From: Roseovarius sp. M141
GTDB lineage: Bacteria > Pseudomonadota > Alphaproteobacteria > Rhodobacterales > Rhodobacteraceae
Length of the DNA: 64,000 nucleotides
Assembly (NCBI RefSeq): GCF_024355225.1
Contig: NZ_VCNH01000008.1
Location: 310,001-374,000 of the forward strand
Direction of reading: 5' to 3'
Part shown: piece after piece, positions 55,501 to 62,968 of the stretch
Layout of the letters: the number at the start of each line of letters is the position of its first letter
Numbering within the stretch: the stretch's first letter is position 1
Translations under genes and position numbers: made by a program
The notes under the pieces: generated by a model
Databases searched by the model: none
Told to the model about the DNA's origin: nothing
What the model saw: the letters and a program-made list of their open reading frames with translations, nothing else

Positions 55501-57620
55501 TTTACGGCAGCCTTCAACGCCTCGCCCAGCGCCTCGATCGCCGCAATGATGGCGCTGGCGGCAAGATCGATCAGCGCAAGCGCGGCCTCCTTGACCGCAT
55601 CGATGATGGCCGACACGGCCGAGCGCACCGCGTCAAACACGTCGTTGATGAACTTGGTCAGCTTGTCGAACTGGTCCGCCACCCAATTGGCTGCCCGCTC
55701 CCACCAGCTGAGGTTCTCGGCCTCGCGTTCCTGCCTGTTGCGCTCGTTTTCGGCCTCGGTTTCGCCGCTGGTCACCTCGGCCTCGGCGTCGGTTTCAGCC
55801 TGATCGAAATCAGCGGTGACCTGAGATTCCGCGGTGCTGACCTGCGTGTCGATTTCAGTCTGCGCAATGCCGCGTTGGGTGTCTGCCTCGGCTTCGACAT
55901 CCGAAACATGCTGCGCTTGGGCATCCACCGCTGTCTGGCGCGCGTCCTGCACCTCCTGGCGGCGCGTGCCAACCTCTGCGCGCTGCTGGTCGTCGGCCTC
56001 GGCGTTCAGGCGGTCCTTCTCGGCCTCGGCCTCAAGCAGCTTTGTGTCGCGTTCCGTGTTACGGGATTCGACTGCCGTGCCGACCTCGGCAGTCGCGGCG
56101 TCCATGCTGGAGGCCATGCTATCGTTGTGATGCGCGTCAAACAGCGCGATCACATCGTTGTCCAATTCCTTGTCACGGAAGTCTGCGGCGCCTTCGACCG
56201 GACCTGCGGCCTGCTCGATCTGCGGCGTTTCGCGGGGCTCCATGGTGAAGTCCTCGCGCACCTGTTGCAGTTCCACCTGCTCGGGGCCCGGCCCGTCCAG
56301 AACGCCCTGCGTCGCCTCTTGCCTCTTGCTTATCGCATCGGCGCGGGCGGCCTCGTCCTGATCGGCGACGCGCTGCGGATCGCTGGCCCCTTCCAGCGGC
56401 ACCTCGGGGCGTGCGCCTGCCGAGGTCTCCACCTCATTGTCATCGGTCGAAACATTGCTGAAGGCGCGGCCCAGCCCCTGTGCATCGCCTTCGCTGAACC
56501 AGCTTGAAACCAGCGCGTTGCCGCTGACATTCAGATTGGCCGTGCCGGCGTCCGGGGTCGGATCGACCTGCGGTTCGGGCGGCGGGGGCGGCGCGCCATC
56601 CTCCAACTGCGCCTCGCGGGCCTCGGGTGTCTGCACCGGCTCTGGCGCGGCCACTTCGTCGGTGCCGGACATCTGCGCCTGAAACTCGGGCAGGTCGGCC
56701 TCAAAGCTTGCCTGATCCTGCGCGGCCATCTCGCCGACTTCGCCCTCCAGCCGGTCATGGTGCATGGCCTTGACGGACGGAGGCGCGTCCTTGAACGCCA
56801 CCATCAGCCCATCGGCATCCTCGGCCCCTGCCAGCGCCTCCTCGGCCTCGGCGGTGGCGGCTTCGTCGATTTCGATATCCGGCATCGGCGCAGGCTCGAA
56901 TGTCGGCACCGGCTCGTCCGGTATCGGCTCTCCCAGATTGACGGGGGCCATTGCATCCGTGCCGCCCGGCTCTGCCCGGCTTTCGTCGGTCTGGGCGCCG
57001 GTTTGCGCGCTCGTAACGGCAGGGTCAGGCGCGGCGGGATCCTCGACCGAAGCCTCGAATTCCTGCGCCGCCTCGCGGTCGCTGCCAACCACGAGGTCGG
57101 CCTCGTCCAGTTCCTCGACCCGGCGAAAGGCGACCGCGCCGGGATAGAGCCCGGCGGACATGTCCGGCACCGGGCGACCGGCCGCCACCAGCGCCTCGGC
57201 CTGCGCGGCCTCGGCTTCGGCAGCGCCCTCCATGCCGCGCGGGCCGGTTGCGCGCTGTTGCAGGGTATGCGCGACCTCATGCGCCACGATCGGCTTGCCC
57301 GAGTTGGCCGAAAGCAACACCGCTTCGCCCTGCACTGCCGCCTGCGCGCCCTCGGCATGCAGCGCCGCATCCACCTCTGGGCCCTTGTAGACGCGGATAC
57401 CGCCAAGATCGGCGTTGAACTGCGCCTCAAGCTCTTGCCGATAGGGCAAGGGCTGTCCCTGCAACGCGGCCAGCCTCAGCCGGTCGACGCTGACATGGGT
57501 TTCGACCTTCTGCTTTTGCGGGGCCGCCTGATTGACATGCACGGCCCAGCGCTTGCCGGTCTTTGGCTTGGCCACCTTGTCAGGTGCAGCCTTGGGGGTT
57601 TTGGCGGCCCGCGCGCTCAT
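52554..57620 (-). CDS. Giant DUF4157 protein of the injection system, cargo or tape-measure candidate
   Basis: 1688 residues, the largest product here; ATG at 57620 overlaps the 81-aa gene stop. Domain order: basic leader (1-50); DUF4157 (about 52-126) with a zinc-peptidase-type HEVAH at 114-118, a domain known as a marker of eCIS cargo; Glu/Pro-rich disordered region (130-470); charged coiled coil (about 515-640); a 430-residue block of amphipathic and hydrophobic helices (about 645-1072) containing a GFLSNLVEAF...KFGGNFLEHLKRGIIGWLTG core also seen in other DUF4157 proteins; an acidic linker; then a C-terminal region (about 1100-1688) I do not recognise. No other gene here looks like a tape measure, so it may set tail length, be loaded cargo, or both. 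Confidence 0.75.
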   Translation of the reverse strand: MSARAAKTPKAAPDKVAKPKTGKRWAVHVNQAAPQKQKVETHVSVDRLRLAALQGQPLPYRQELEAQFNADLGGIRVYKGPEVDAALHAEGAQAAVQGEAVLLSANSGKPIVAHEVAHTLQQRATGPRGMEGAAEAEAAQAEALVAAGRPVPDMSAGLYPGAVAFRRVEELDEADLVVGSDREAAQEFEASVEDPAAPDPAVTSAQTGAQTDESRAEPGGTDAMAPVNLGEPIPDEPVPTFEPAPMPDIEIDEAATAEAEEALAGAEDADGLMVAFKDAPPSVKAMHHDRLEGEVGEMAAQDQASFEADLPEFQAQMSGTDEVAAPEPVQTPEAREAQLEDGAPPPPPEPQVDPTPDAGTANLNVSGNALVSSWFSEGDAQGLGRAFSNVSTDDNEVETSAGARPEVPLEGASDPQRVADQDEAARADAISKRQEATQGVLDGPGPEQVELQQVREDFTMEPRETPQIEQAAGPVEGAADFRDKELDNDVIALFDAHHNDSMASSMDAATAEVGTAVESRNTERDTKLLEAEAEKDRLNAEADDQQRAEVGTRRQEVQDARQTAVDAQAQHVSDVEAEADTQRGIAQTEIDTQVSTAESQVTADFDQAETDAEAEVTSGETEAENERNRQEREAENLSWWERAANWVADQFDKLTKFINDVFDAVRSAVSAIIDAVKEAALALIDLAASAIIAAIEALGEALKAAVNALLAEHFPAIAAALNDAIDSAVQVATDAVNAVAEGLKAAVSALLDALAAGLDAILAVYQAAVNAALAIARAALTGDWGALAKLILEPVLMALGIQPAAFYEVIARAVEALDIIIDDPIGFLSNLVEAFVGGVRKFGGNFLEHLKRGIIGWLTGALGGDIQIPEKFDLMGVLDLARQILGLTVDMIRRVAVRVLGEEAVERIEFVMGYMVELITGGFSALWERIMADLSSLKDMVLDAIKSFLVERVIMAAISWLAGLFSPVGALVKLVMTIWNFIMFLKDQLARIFQVVQTIVNTMWEIATGVLEPAMLGVESVLSRLLPIAIDLLARLLGLGNVAGKVQEIINNVRQSIEDAIVNLINRVLSALTGGRVGGTAGDEDDEAAEGGQIMAPIAVRGGGESHTLSIEDQGETVVPMIRSTPQTLQSWLDGRTGPPFEDLAASSGWEGEAKTTKRAELETLVDRAKTEEAELDRAAEAAEDADNADPATATDEKQATAQEGEQTKRALEQVLEFFGIDPNRGLGDHFADDLAALGNDALAARLRANVLNRLDVPRYLTMSWAQARTAIPADTAIPGTWSRPASSDAILRSLHDATFRAGVKRVVEAHLGPQEDFDPQSDKMNDFLSDYLTGDLNRSPHPAAILGEILQGRDGNAVADAVAPAIRAAADRKFANQLEYDFKFKDVTGSYYKTVIVPNPAALLDGNFGPYFDDDNENTAGAGHGVPQALVFFLRDGNSKRASKNRTRMADAVRGADPGNHEWIPASKAATILTATAARIESGGDVDSASGLAMLLKFQHEVRTPTSKLVFKPQSGLANADRTIPYFSKAHVNSGEAYNDLSADQKTEFYPATGPAHMEQVPVLQAHAGGLDAGTLAGGQVARGAQLQWSSPDWHGQLGDRLNGPINDNIASTADGLAIKDAILGFYRETIWQGAQRLPAPKRVHFDFYYSSSDAQWRTYGQLKDNSRRAYSATVDALESDITRVLQ

Positions 57621-57862
57621 AGCCACAACTCCGCGAACAGTGCCCGCGCCAGATCGCGCCCGATACCCTCGGGGGTCTGCGACACCACCTGCAGCTGCCC
57701 CAGATCAATGTCTTCCACGTCTTCGCGGGTCTTGCCGGGGGGCAGGCCATCGCGGGTCAACAGCTCTACCAGCGTATCCTCGAAGGCATTCGCCGTGCGC
57801 CGGCCTTCGTCTTCGGTCATGCCCTCCAGCCGCAGGGTGTCAATTTCGATGACAGCACTCAT
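57617..57862 (-). CDS. 81-residue protein of the injection operon
   Basis: Small acidic protein overlapping both neighbours by four bases. It starts MSAVIEIDTLRLEGMTEDEGRRTANAFE and has a repeated Asp/Glu-rich helical character, ending DLARALFAELWL. The IDTLxLEGMTxxEGRRxAxAF pattern recurs in small proteins next to the ATPase in other eCIS loci, as far as I recall; it might be a chaperone or loader for the DUF4157 protein that follows. No motif gives a function. Confidence 0.6.
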   Translation of the reverse strand: MSAVIEIDTLRLEGMTEDEGRRTANAFEDTLVELLTRDGLPPGKTREDVEDIDLGQLQVVSQTPEGIGRDLARALFAELWL

Positions 57863-59688
57863 CCCAGCGCCCTCAGCTGGCCTTCGGGTAGCGGCTTGCC
57901 CAACTTGGCAATCTCGCTGCGCGCGGCCCTTGCAATATGGCTCATGCGGACCGGGCCGCCCTCACCTGCGGCTAAAAAGGCGGCAGAGATCGCGATGGAG
58001 CGGATGTGACCGCCCGCCAGTGCCAGCTTGGACAGGGCCTGATAGTCCAGCGGCTCGACCGGCATCTGTTGCGGAAACACCACCTGCCAGATGCGCATAC
58101 GCAGGGCCGCATCGGGGAACGGAAAATCAAGGATGAACCGGAACCGGCGCAGAAACGCCTCGTCAACCGTCGCCTTGAGGTTGGTCGTGACGATGGCACA
58201 GCCGGAATAGGCCTCGAGCCGTTGCAGAAGATAGGCGGTTTCGGTGTTGGCGTGGCGGTCAAGACTGTCCTTGACGTCCGTGGTGCGCTTGCCGAACAGT
58301 GCCTCGCCTTCGTCGAACAGCAGCACCACGCCCGAATTTTCGGCGGCATCGAAAATGCGCGCCATGTTTTTCTCTGTCTCGCCGATGTATTTCGACACGA
58401 TGGCCGACAGGTCCACGCGGTAAAGATCGGCGGCTTCGCCGTCAGGGCCCAAGGTCGTGGCGACGACCTCGGCGGCCATGGTCTTGCCGGTGCCCGACGG
58501 GCCCGAAAACAGCGCCGCCAATCCCAGCCCGCGCGCCGATTTCGCGCGAAAGCCCCAATCGTCCAGAACCTGCCCGCGGTGCTTTTGAAACGCGGCTAGC
58601 TGGCGCAGAAGATCCATCTGTCCGTCAGGCAGCACCAGATCGCTCCAGCTGGCCTGTGGCTCGATGCGCTGCGCCAGCCCGTCAAGGCTGCGCGCGGCAC
58701 GGGTGCGGGCGGTGGCCCAGATACTGGGGGCAAGGCCCATATCATAGGTGGCGACGGCATCCCGCTGGGCGGTCGGGCTTAGGCGCAAACTGTCGGTCAG
58801 GAGGGTATCCCCGCCCGTTTCGGGCTGAAATTCAGCCACCGGACGGCGGGTGGCGGGCGTGTCCTTGCCCCAGATCAGCAATGGCGCGGTGACCAGATCG
58901 GCCAGCACGTCAGCGATGGCGCCGGATGACAGGACCAGCCCGGCCTTGAGCAAGACCAGATCGCGGTTCAGCATCGCCGCGATGCGCGCTGGCGGCAGAT
59001 CAATCGCGTCGGGGTCCAGCGCGAAGGCACGCAAACCCAGCCAGCCAAAGGCGGCAGTGGCCAGACGTTCAGCGCTCAGACGATCCTCCAGCCGCAGATG
59101 GATCAGCGGGAATCCCGGCTGTTCCCGCGCCGCGACCAGTGCATCGGACAGACGGTCGCGGTCCGCGTCGGGCACGCCTTCGCGATCGTGCAGCGCGGTC
59201 AGGGCATCGGCCAGCGCCTCACCCGGCTGGGCATGGCCGTGCAGCGCGTGGATCAGCCCGGTATCGACGGCCAGCAGACGCTGCGCCAGTCCCGGCCCAG
59301 GCACCAGATCGACCAGCCCGGCCTGCGCCAACAGGCCTTGTGGGGCCAATGCCTTCAACGCGCCTGCGCCCAGCACATGCGCCACCAGTCCCGGTGTCGC
59401 GCGGCCCTGCAAAGCCAACGGATGCGCGCCTATCGCAGCGGCGGCGGCGGTCCCAAGGTCCGGCGCAGCGGCCAGCAGAAAGGTGTCGCGCACCCGCCCC
59501 GCAAGGCCAAACCGCAAAAGCACCTCGGCCAATCCAACCGGCCCAAGGGCCACGAGCTGCTTCAGCCCGGCATCCAGGTCGGGCGGCGTCCCCTGCTGCG
59601 CGCCCAGCAACCACCCGATCCGCGCGGCCGCCAGTTCCAGCGCCTTCATCTGCAGGGCCTCTGCCGGGATGATCTCGGCGCGGCTCAT
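57859..59688 (-). CDS. AAA+ ATPase, Afp15/Pvc15-like
   Basis: 609-residue ATPase. The C-terminal AAA+ domain has Walker A GPSGTGKT (396-403), Walker B VVLLFDEGEALFG (454-466), the arginine-finger segment FLRRFRFILDFPFPD and the sensor-2 C-terminal helical bundle. The N-terminal ~380 residues are helical and unassigned. A single ATPase of this type is a near-universal member of Afp/PVC-type injection loci and is required for assembly in Afp; it may load cargo or act as a disassembly/assembly factor. It overlaps the DUF4255 gene and the 81-aa gene. Confidence 0.9.
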   Translation of the reverse strand: MSRAEIIPAEALQMKALELAAARIGWLLGAQQGTPPDLDAGLKQLVALGPVGLAEVLLRFGLAGRVRDTFLLAAAPDLGTAAAAAIGAHPLALQGRATPGLVAHVLGAGALKALAPQGLLAQAGLVDLVPGPGLAQRLLAVDTGLIHALHGHAQPGEALADALTALHDREGVPDADRDRLSDALVAAREQPGFPLIHLRLEDRLSAERLATAAFGWLGLRAFALDPDAIDLPPARIAAMLNRDLVLLKAGLVLSSGAIADVLADLVTAPLLIWGKDTPATRRPVAEFQPETGGDTLLTDSLRLSPTAQRDAVATYDMGLAPSIWATARTRAARSLDGLAQRIEPQASWSDLVLPDGQMDLLRQLAAFQKHRGQVLDDWGFRAKSARGLGLAALFSGPSGTGKTMAAEVVATTLGPDGEAADLYRVDLSAIVSKYIGETEKNMARIFDAAENSGVVLLFDEGEALFGKRTTDVKDSLDRHANTETAYLLQRLEAYSGCAIVTTNLKATVDEAFLRRFRFILDFPFPDAALRMRIWQVVFPQQMPVEPLDYQALSKLALAGGHIRSIAISAAFLAAGEGGPVRMSHIARAARSEIAKLGKPLPEGQLRALG

Positions 59689-60998
59689 GGATCAAGATCC
59701 GCCACAGGCCCGTCAAAGCCCGCCAGCCCCATCGACAGCGCGCTGGCGGCGCCGCCGATCTCGACACGGATCAGATAGGTATCTGCCGCCACATCGACGA
59801 CATCGGCGATGATCTCGGTGCCAACAGCAGACCGCGACCGGCAGCGCACCGAAAACGCGTCATTGCCACCGCCCGGTAGCGGATTGAACAGTAGCGCCGC
59901 CACCTGATCGTCGCCCACCGGATGCGCCAGCGTCGCGGCAACGGTTCCGCTGAAACGCCCTGACGCAGTGGTCCCGGTGACGACATGGCTGTCCAGCTGC
60001 GGCGTGATGACCAGCGGCGTGGCGTTCGACATCTCCCACAACCGGTCGCCGCCGCCGCCCTCGGGTGTGAACAGATGCTCGATCTGGAGCAGCGACAGCC
60101 CGGCCCGGATATCGGCAGGCAATTGCACATCGACGCGCAGGTTGGTGGCATTGGCCGGATCGACCGCCAATATACGGTCGCTGAGCCGCACCCGCATCTG
60201 GGCCGAGGCCAGTGCCGTCCCTTCAATGGCTACCCAGTCACCCGGTTCGATCCCCGCCATCAGGTCACGCGCTGTCCCGGCTCCGCCCGGCAGGCGTGCG
60301 ATGCGGCTGATTGTCGGGCTGCGCAACTGCGCGGTGCGCCCGCCCAGCGTCAGCACCGGCAAGGACGACCGAACCGGCGTACGGCTTTCGATCAGAACAC
60401 AGGACACTTGATAGAGCGACGAGGCCCGCAGCGGCGCCGAGAATGCCGACCACAGGTTCGACAGCCCCTCAAGCTGCATCGGATGCTCGGTATCGGGCAC
60501 GGCGGGGGTGATGCGGATCTGCTCGAACTGATCGGCCAGGTCCGAGGCGAGGATGGACCGCAAGCCCGCAGGCAGCAAAGAGGCATCGACCGGCGGCGTC
60601 ACACCGCCCAGCGCCGTGCGGATCGCGGCGCGGGTCAGCACCGGGGTTTCGTGCAGGATCTGCATCCCGTAGCCAAGGATGATTTCGGCGCTCAGTGTCT
60701 CGGCGCCCGTGGCAGTCAGGACAAAGTGCAGATCCAGCGCCAGAAACGGGCTGTCCAGACGGTTTCCCTGTTGGCCCCGCGCCGGCAGCCGTTCGCTGGA
60801 CCACGCGGCGTTGCGGGTGGCGTGCCACATATAGATATTCAGCCGGTTGGGTGCCGGATCCTCGGACGAGACTTGATCCAGCGGCATCGCGGTCACATCA
60901 ATCGGCCCGATCGCATCCAGATCGGCATTCGCCACGCCATCGTTCAGCATGTCCATCAGGACGGCAGTGACAGAGGCGATGGCGAGCGCGTTTGACAT
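59685..60998 (-). CDS. DUF4255 protein, tail terminator/cap (Afp16-like)
   Basis: 437-residue product with an N-terminal DUF4255 domain: IASVTAVLMDMLNDGV, the NIYMWHATRNAAWSSERLPARG stretch, LDLHFVLTATGAETLSAEIILGYGMQILHETP. DUF4255/Afp16 proteins terminate sheath and tube growth and cap the distal end of the particle. The C-terminal 200 residues are beta-rich and Pro/Gly-bounded, with no assignment, longer than minimal Afp16, so extra surface domains are possible. Four bp separate it from the proline-rich gene. Confidence 0.87.
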   Translation of the reverse strand: MSNALAIASVTAVLMDMLNDGVANADLDAIGPIDVTAMPLDQVSSEDPAPNRLNIYMWHATRNAAWSSERLPARGQQGNRLDSPFLALDLHFVLTATGAETLSAEIILGYGMQILHETPVLTRAAIRTALGGVTPPVDASLLPAGLRSILASDLADQFEQIRITPAVPDTEHPMQLEGLSNLWSAFSAPLRASSLYQVSCVLIESRTPVRSSLPVLTLGGRTAQLRSPTISRIARLPGGAGTARDLMAGIEPGDWVAIEGTALASAQMRVRLSDRILAVDPANATNLRVDVQLPADIRAGLSLLQIEHLFTPEGGGGDRLWEMSNATPLVITPQLDSHVVTGTTASGRFSGTVAATLAHPVGDDQVAALLFNPLPGGGNDAFSVRCRSRSAVGTEIIADVVDVAADTYLIRVEIGGAASALSMGLAGFDGPVADLDP

Positions 60999-61002
60999 GG
61001 GC

Positions 61003-61770
61003 CTATCTTTTCTTCCAGCCGAGGTAATCTGTCAGACCGCTTGGTGCCGGGGTGCGGGCGGCAGGCCCGCCCCGGCGCGGCGGCTCGGGGCGCGCCGGGG
61101 CTGGTGCCGGCGGCGGCGATGCAGGCGCAGCCGGGCGTGACACCTCGATGCGGCCGATGCGGATGACGGGGGGGGTAGACGCTGCCGTTGGGGCCGAGGC
61201 CGGTTCTGCTACAGGGTGCGTCGGCGGATCGGTCAGCCTGTCCATTTTCGATGCAGGAGGTTCGGCCTGCACGCTCGTTTCGATGATCCGTTCCGGCGGC
61301 GCCGACGGGATGTCGGGCGATTCGCCCGACGTATCGGGGCGCGGCTCAGGCATTCCCACTTGAGTCCGGCGCTGCGGTTGCGATCGGGGCTGTTGTTCGC
61401 TGTGCGTCCGGTCTAATCGCACCGGAATGTCCTGCGTTGCTGCGGCGGGGTCGCCGTCGCGCACCACCGGATGGAGGGGTGCGGATTGCACGCTGTCCAG
61501 TTTCGCGTCGGGTGGGGGCGGCGCGCGTGCAGGCGACGGTGTCGACTGCACCATGTCCGCCTGGCCTGATTTCCGCGGCAGGGAAGCCGGCGCTCTCTGC
61601 GGTTGGGGGGATGGAGGCCGGGGCGCAGGCCTTGCCACGGTCTGCGCCGCTTCTTCGCGCAGGCCCATGGCGTCCGTGCCGCCCTCAAAACGCGCCTGCG
61701 GGCGGGGCCGGATCGCGGGCTGCGCGCCGGGGGCAAAGCGCGCGGCAAGGCTGTCGAACAGGCCGGTCAT
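61003..61770 (-). CDS. Proline-rich injection-system linker protein
   Basis: 255-residue, mostly disordered protein (ATG at 61770, overlapping the preceding gene). The body is Pro/Ala/Arg-rich and low in aromatics. Two conserved patches stand out: the N-terminal MTGLFDSLAARFAP and, near the end, VIRIGRIEVSRPAAP followed by the C-terminal GLTDYLGWKKR. Small proteins ending in an IRIGRIEV segment plus L-x-DYL tail are a recurrent eCIS family in my recollection. It may act as a flexible chaperone or tether; no enzymatic motif. Confidence 0.6.
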   Translation of the reverse strand: MTGLFDSLAARFAPGAQPAIRPRPQARFEGGTDAMGLREEAAQTVARPAPRPPSPQPQRAPASLPRKSGQADMVQSTPSPARAPPPPDAKLDSVQSAPLHPVVRDGDPAAATQDIPVRLDRTHSEQQPRSQPQRRTQVGMPEPRPDTSGESPDIPSAPPERIIETSVQAEPPASKMDRLTDPPTHPVAEPASAPTAASTPPVIRIGRIEVSRPAAPASPPPAPAPARPEPPRRGGPAARTPAPSGLTDYLGWKKR

Positions 61771-62429
61771 TCGCCCAACTCCGCCAGCCAGATCGCACGG
61801 CGCGCGGGCGTCATTGCGGTCAGCTCGGCCTCGGACCAGCCAAAAGCGCGGGCCAGTTTCGCCACCTCCTGCACCACCCGGCGGGCGGCCTGTTCGATCC
61901 GCGCCCAGGCAAAGCCCGCAACATCCAGGGGTTGTACCTGCACCGCGCCGCACGCGGCGCATTCCAGTTTCAGATCGACCTGCAAGGCCGGGTCAGCCTC
62001 CAGCAGGGCCGCCTGCGCCGCCGCTTCGAATGCGGGATCGCCCCATGGGGCGTCTTTGGACAGGGCAGTGCGGGCCAAGTTACCCCCCCGGATGTCGGAC
62101 AGCCGTGGGAAGCGCACCGGATACCGCGCCCCGCCATAGGGCACGTGCAGCCCGTCGCCCAATTCACTGCGCGCGGGCAACGCGAAACCGGCAGGCAGGG
62201 CGAACTCCACGCCCTCGCCGCATTCTTCGCAGGTCATTACCGCCTCTTGCGGGCCGTCAAACAGCGCCGTCAACCACCCCCAGATCGTGCGATCCACATC
62301 GCCGATGGACAGCGCGTCGGCATCGCCGCCGCCCGCCGCACATAGCAGCGCAGCCCGGTCCGCGGGACCCGCCGCCATCCCCTGTCCGTAAATGTCGAGA
62401 ATGGCGGACCCTGTGGGCGCCGCCAACAT
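61767..62429 (-). CDS. eCIS assembly protein with two CxxC pairs
   Basis: 220 residues; ATG at 62429 overlaps the tube stop. Two cysteine pairs (CEECGEGVEF and CAACGAVQVQ) about 100 residues apart could bind zinc. The C-terminus ARAFGWSEAELTAMTPARRAIWLAEL resembles the end of T4-type baseplate-hub assembly and phage tail chaperones. In other injection loci a protein of this kind is encoded directly after the tube. Inferred role: chaperone or baseplate assembly factor; not a structural tube part. Confidence 0.65.
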   Translation of the reverse strand: MLAAPTGSAILDIYGQGMAAGPADRAALLCAAGGGDADALSIGDVDRTIWGWLTALFDGPQEAVMTCEECGEGVEFALPAGFALPARSELGDGLHVPYGGARYPVRFPRLSDIRGGNLARTALSKDAPWGDPAFEAAAQAALLEADPALQVDLKLECAACGAVQVQPLDVAGFAWARIEQAARRVVQEVAKLARAFGWSEAELTAMTPARRAIWLAELGE

Positions 62430-62956
62430 CAGCTTGCCGGTTCGAGGAACTCGACCTCGGCCGGTTCGCTCACGTCGTAATCCCGCTCCCAGCCCTCGTT
62501 TTCCAGCTTGATCATCTGGATCGCAACGGCGTTTGCGTTGGCGTCCAGTTCGGGCAAAGCCTGATACTCGGACACCCACGCCCGGAAAATCCGATAGCTG
62601 ATCGCCAGCTGCCCGGCCTCGTTGTAGAAATCGAGGATCACGTCCTTGCGGAAATCAGCCAGCGACACCTCGGCACCAAGCCCCGAGCCGAAATTCCAGA
62701 TCTTGTTGGCCCATTGTTCGAATTCGACGTCATGGGTCACGCCGCGCTCCAGCGTGATGCCCTCGAACATGGTGCGACCGGGGCTTTTGCGCGGGGTGGA
62801 GGGATCGCCCCCCTCGCGATGCTCGACGATCTCGGTGGTGCGCTTCAGCGGGCTGACCTTGGAAATACCCGCGACGTAGCGGCCATCCCATTTCAGGCGG
62901 AACTTGAAGTTCTTGTAGGGATCGAAGCGGTTGGTGTTGACGGTAAACTGTGCCAT
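62429..62956 (-). CDS. Inner tube protein (gp19-like)
   Basis: 175-residue tail-tube protein that polymerises into the hexameric inner tube. The chain opens MAQFTVNTNRFDPYKNFKFRLKWDG and has the family pattern KRTTEIVEHREGGDPSTPRKSPGRTMFEGITLERGVTHDVEFEQW (core RKSPGRTMFEGITLERG) and YRIFRAWVSEYQALPELDANANAVAIQMIKLENEGWERD. One tube gene is visible, where Afp has several. A TAGGAGG ribosome site overlaps the sheath stop codon. Confidence 0.93.
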   Translation of the reverse strand: MAQFTVNTNRFDPYKNFKFRLKWDGRYVAGISKVSPLKRTTEIVEHREGGDPSTPRKSPGRTMFEGITLERGVTHDVEFEQWANKIWNFGSGLGAEVSLADFRKDVILDFYNEAGQLAISYRIFRAWVSEYQALPELDANANAVAIQMIKLENEGWERDYDVSEPAEVEFLEPAS

Positions 62957-62968
62957 CTGAAAGTCCTC

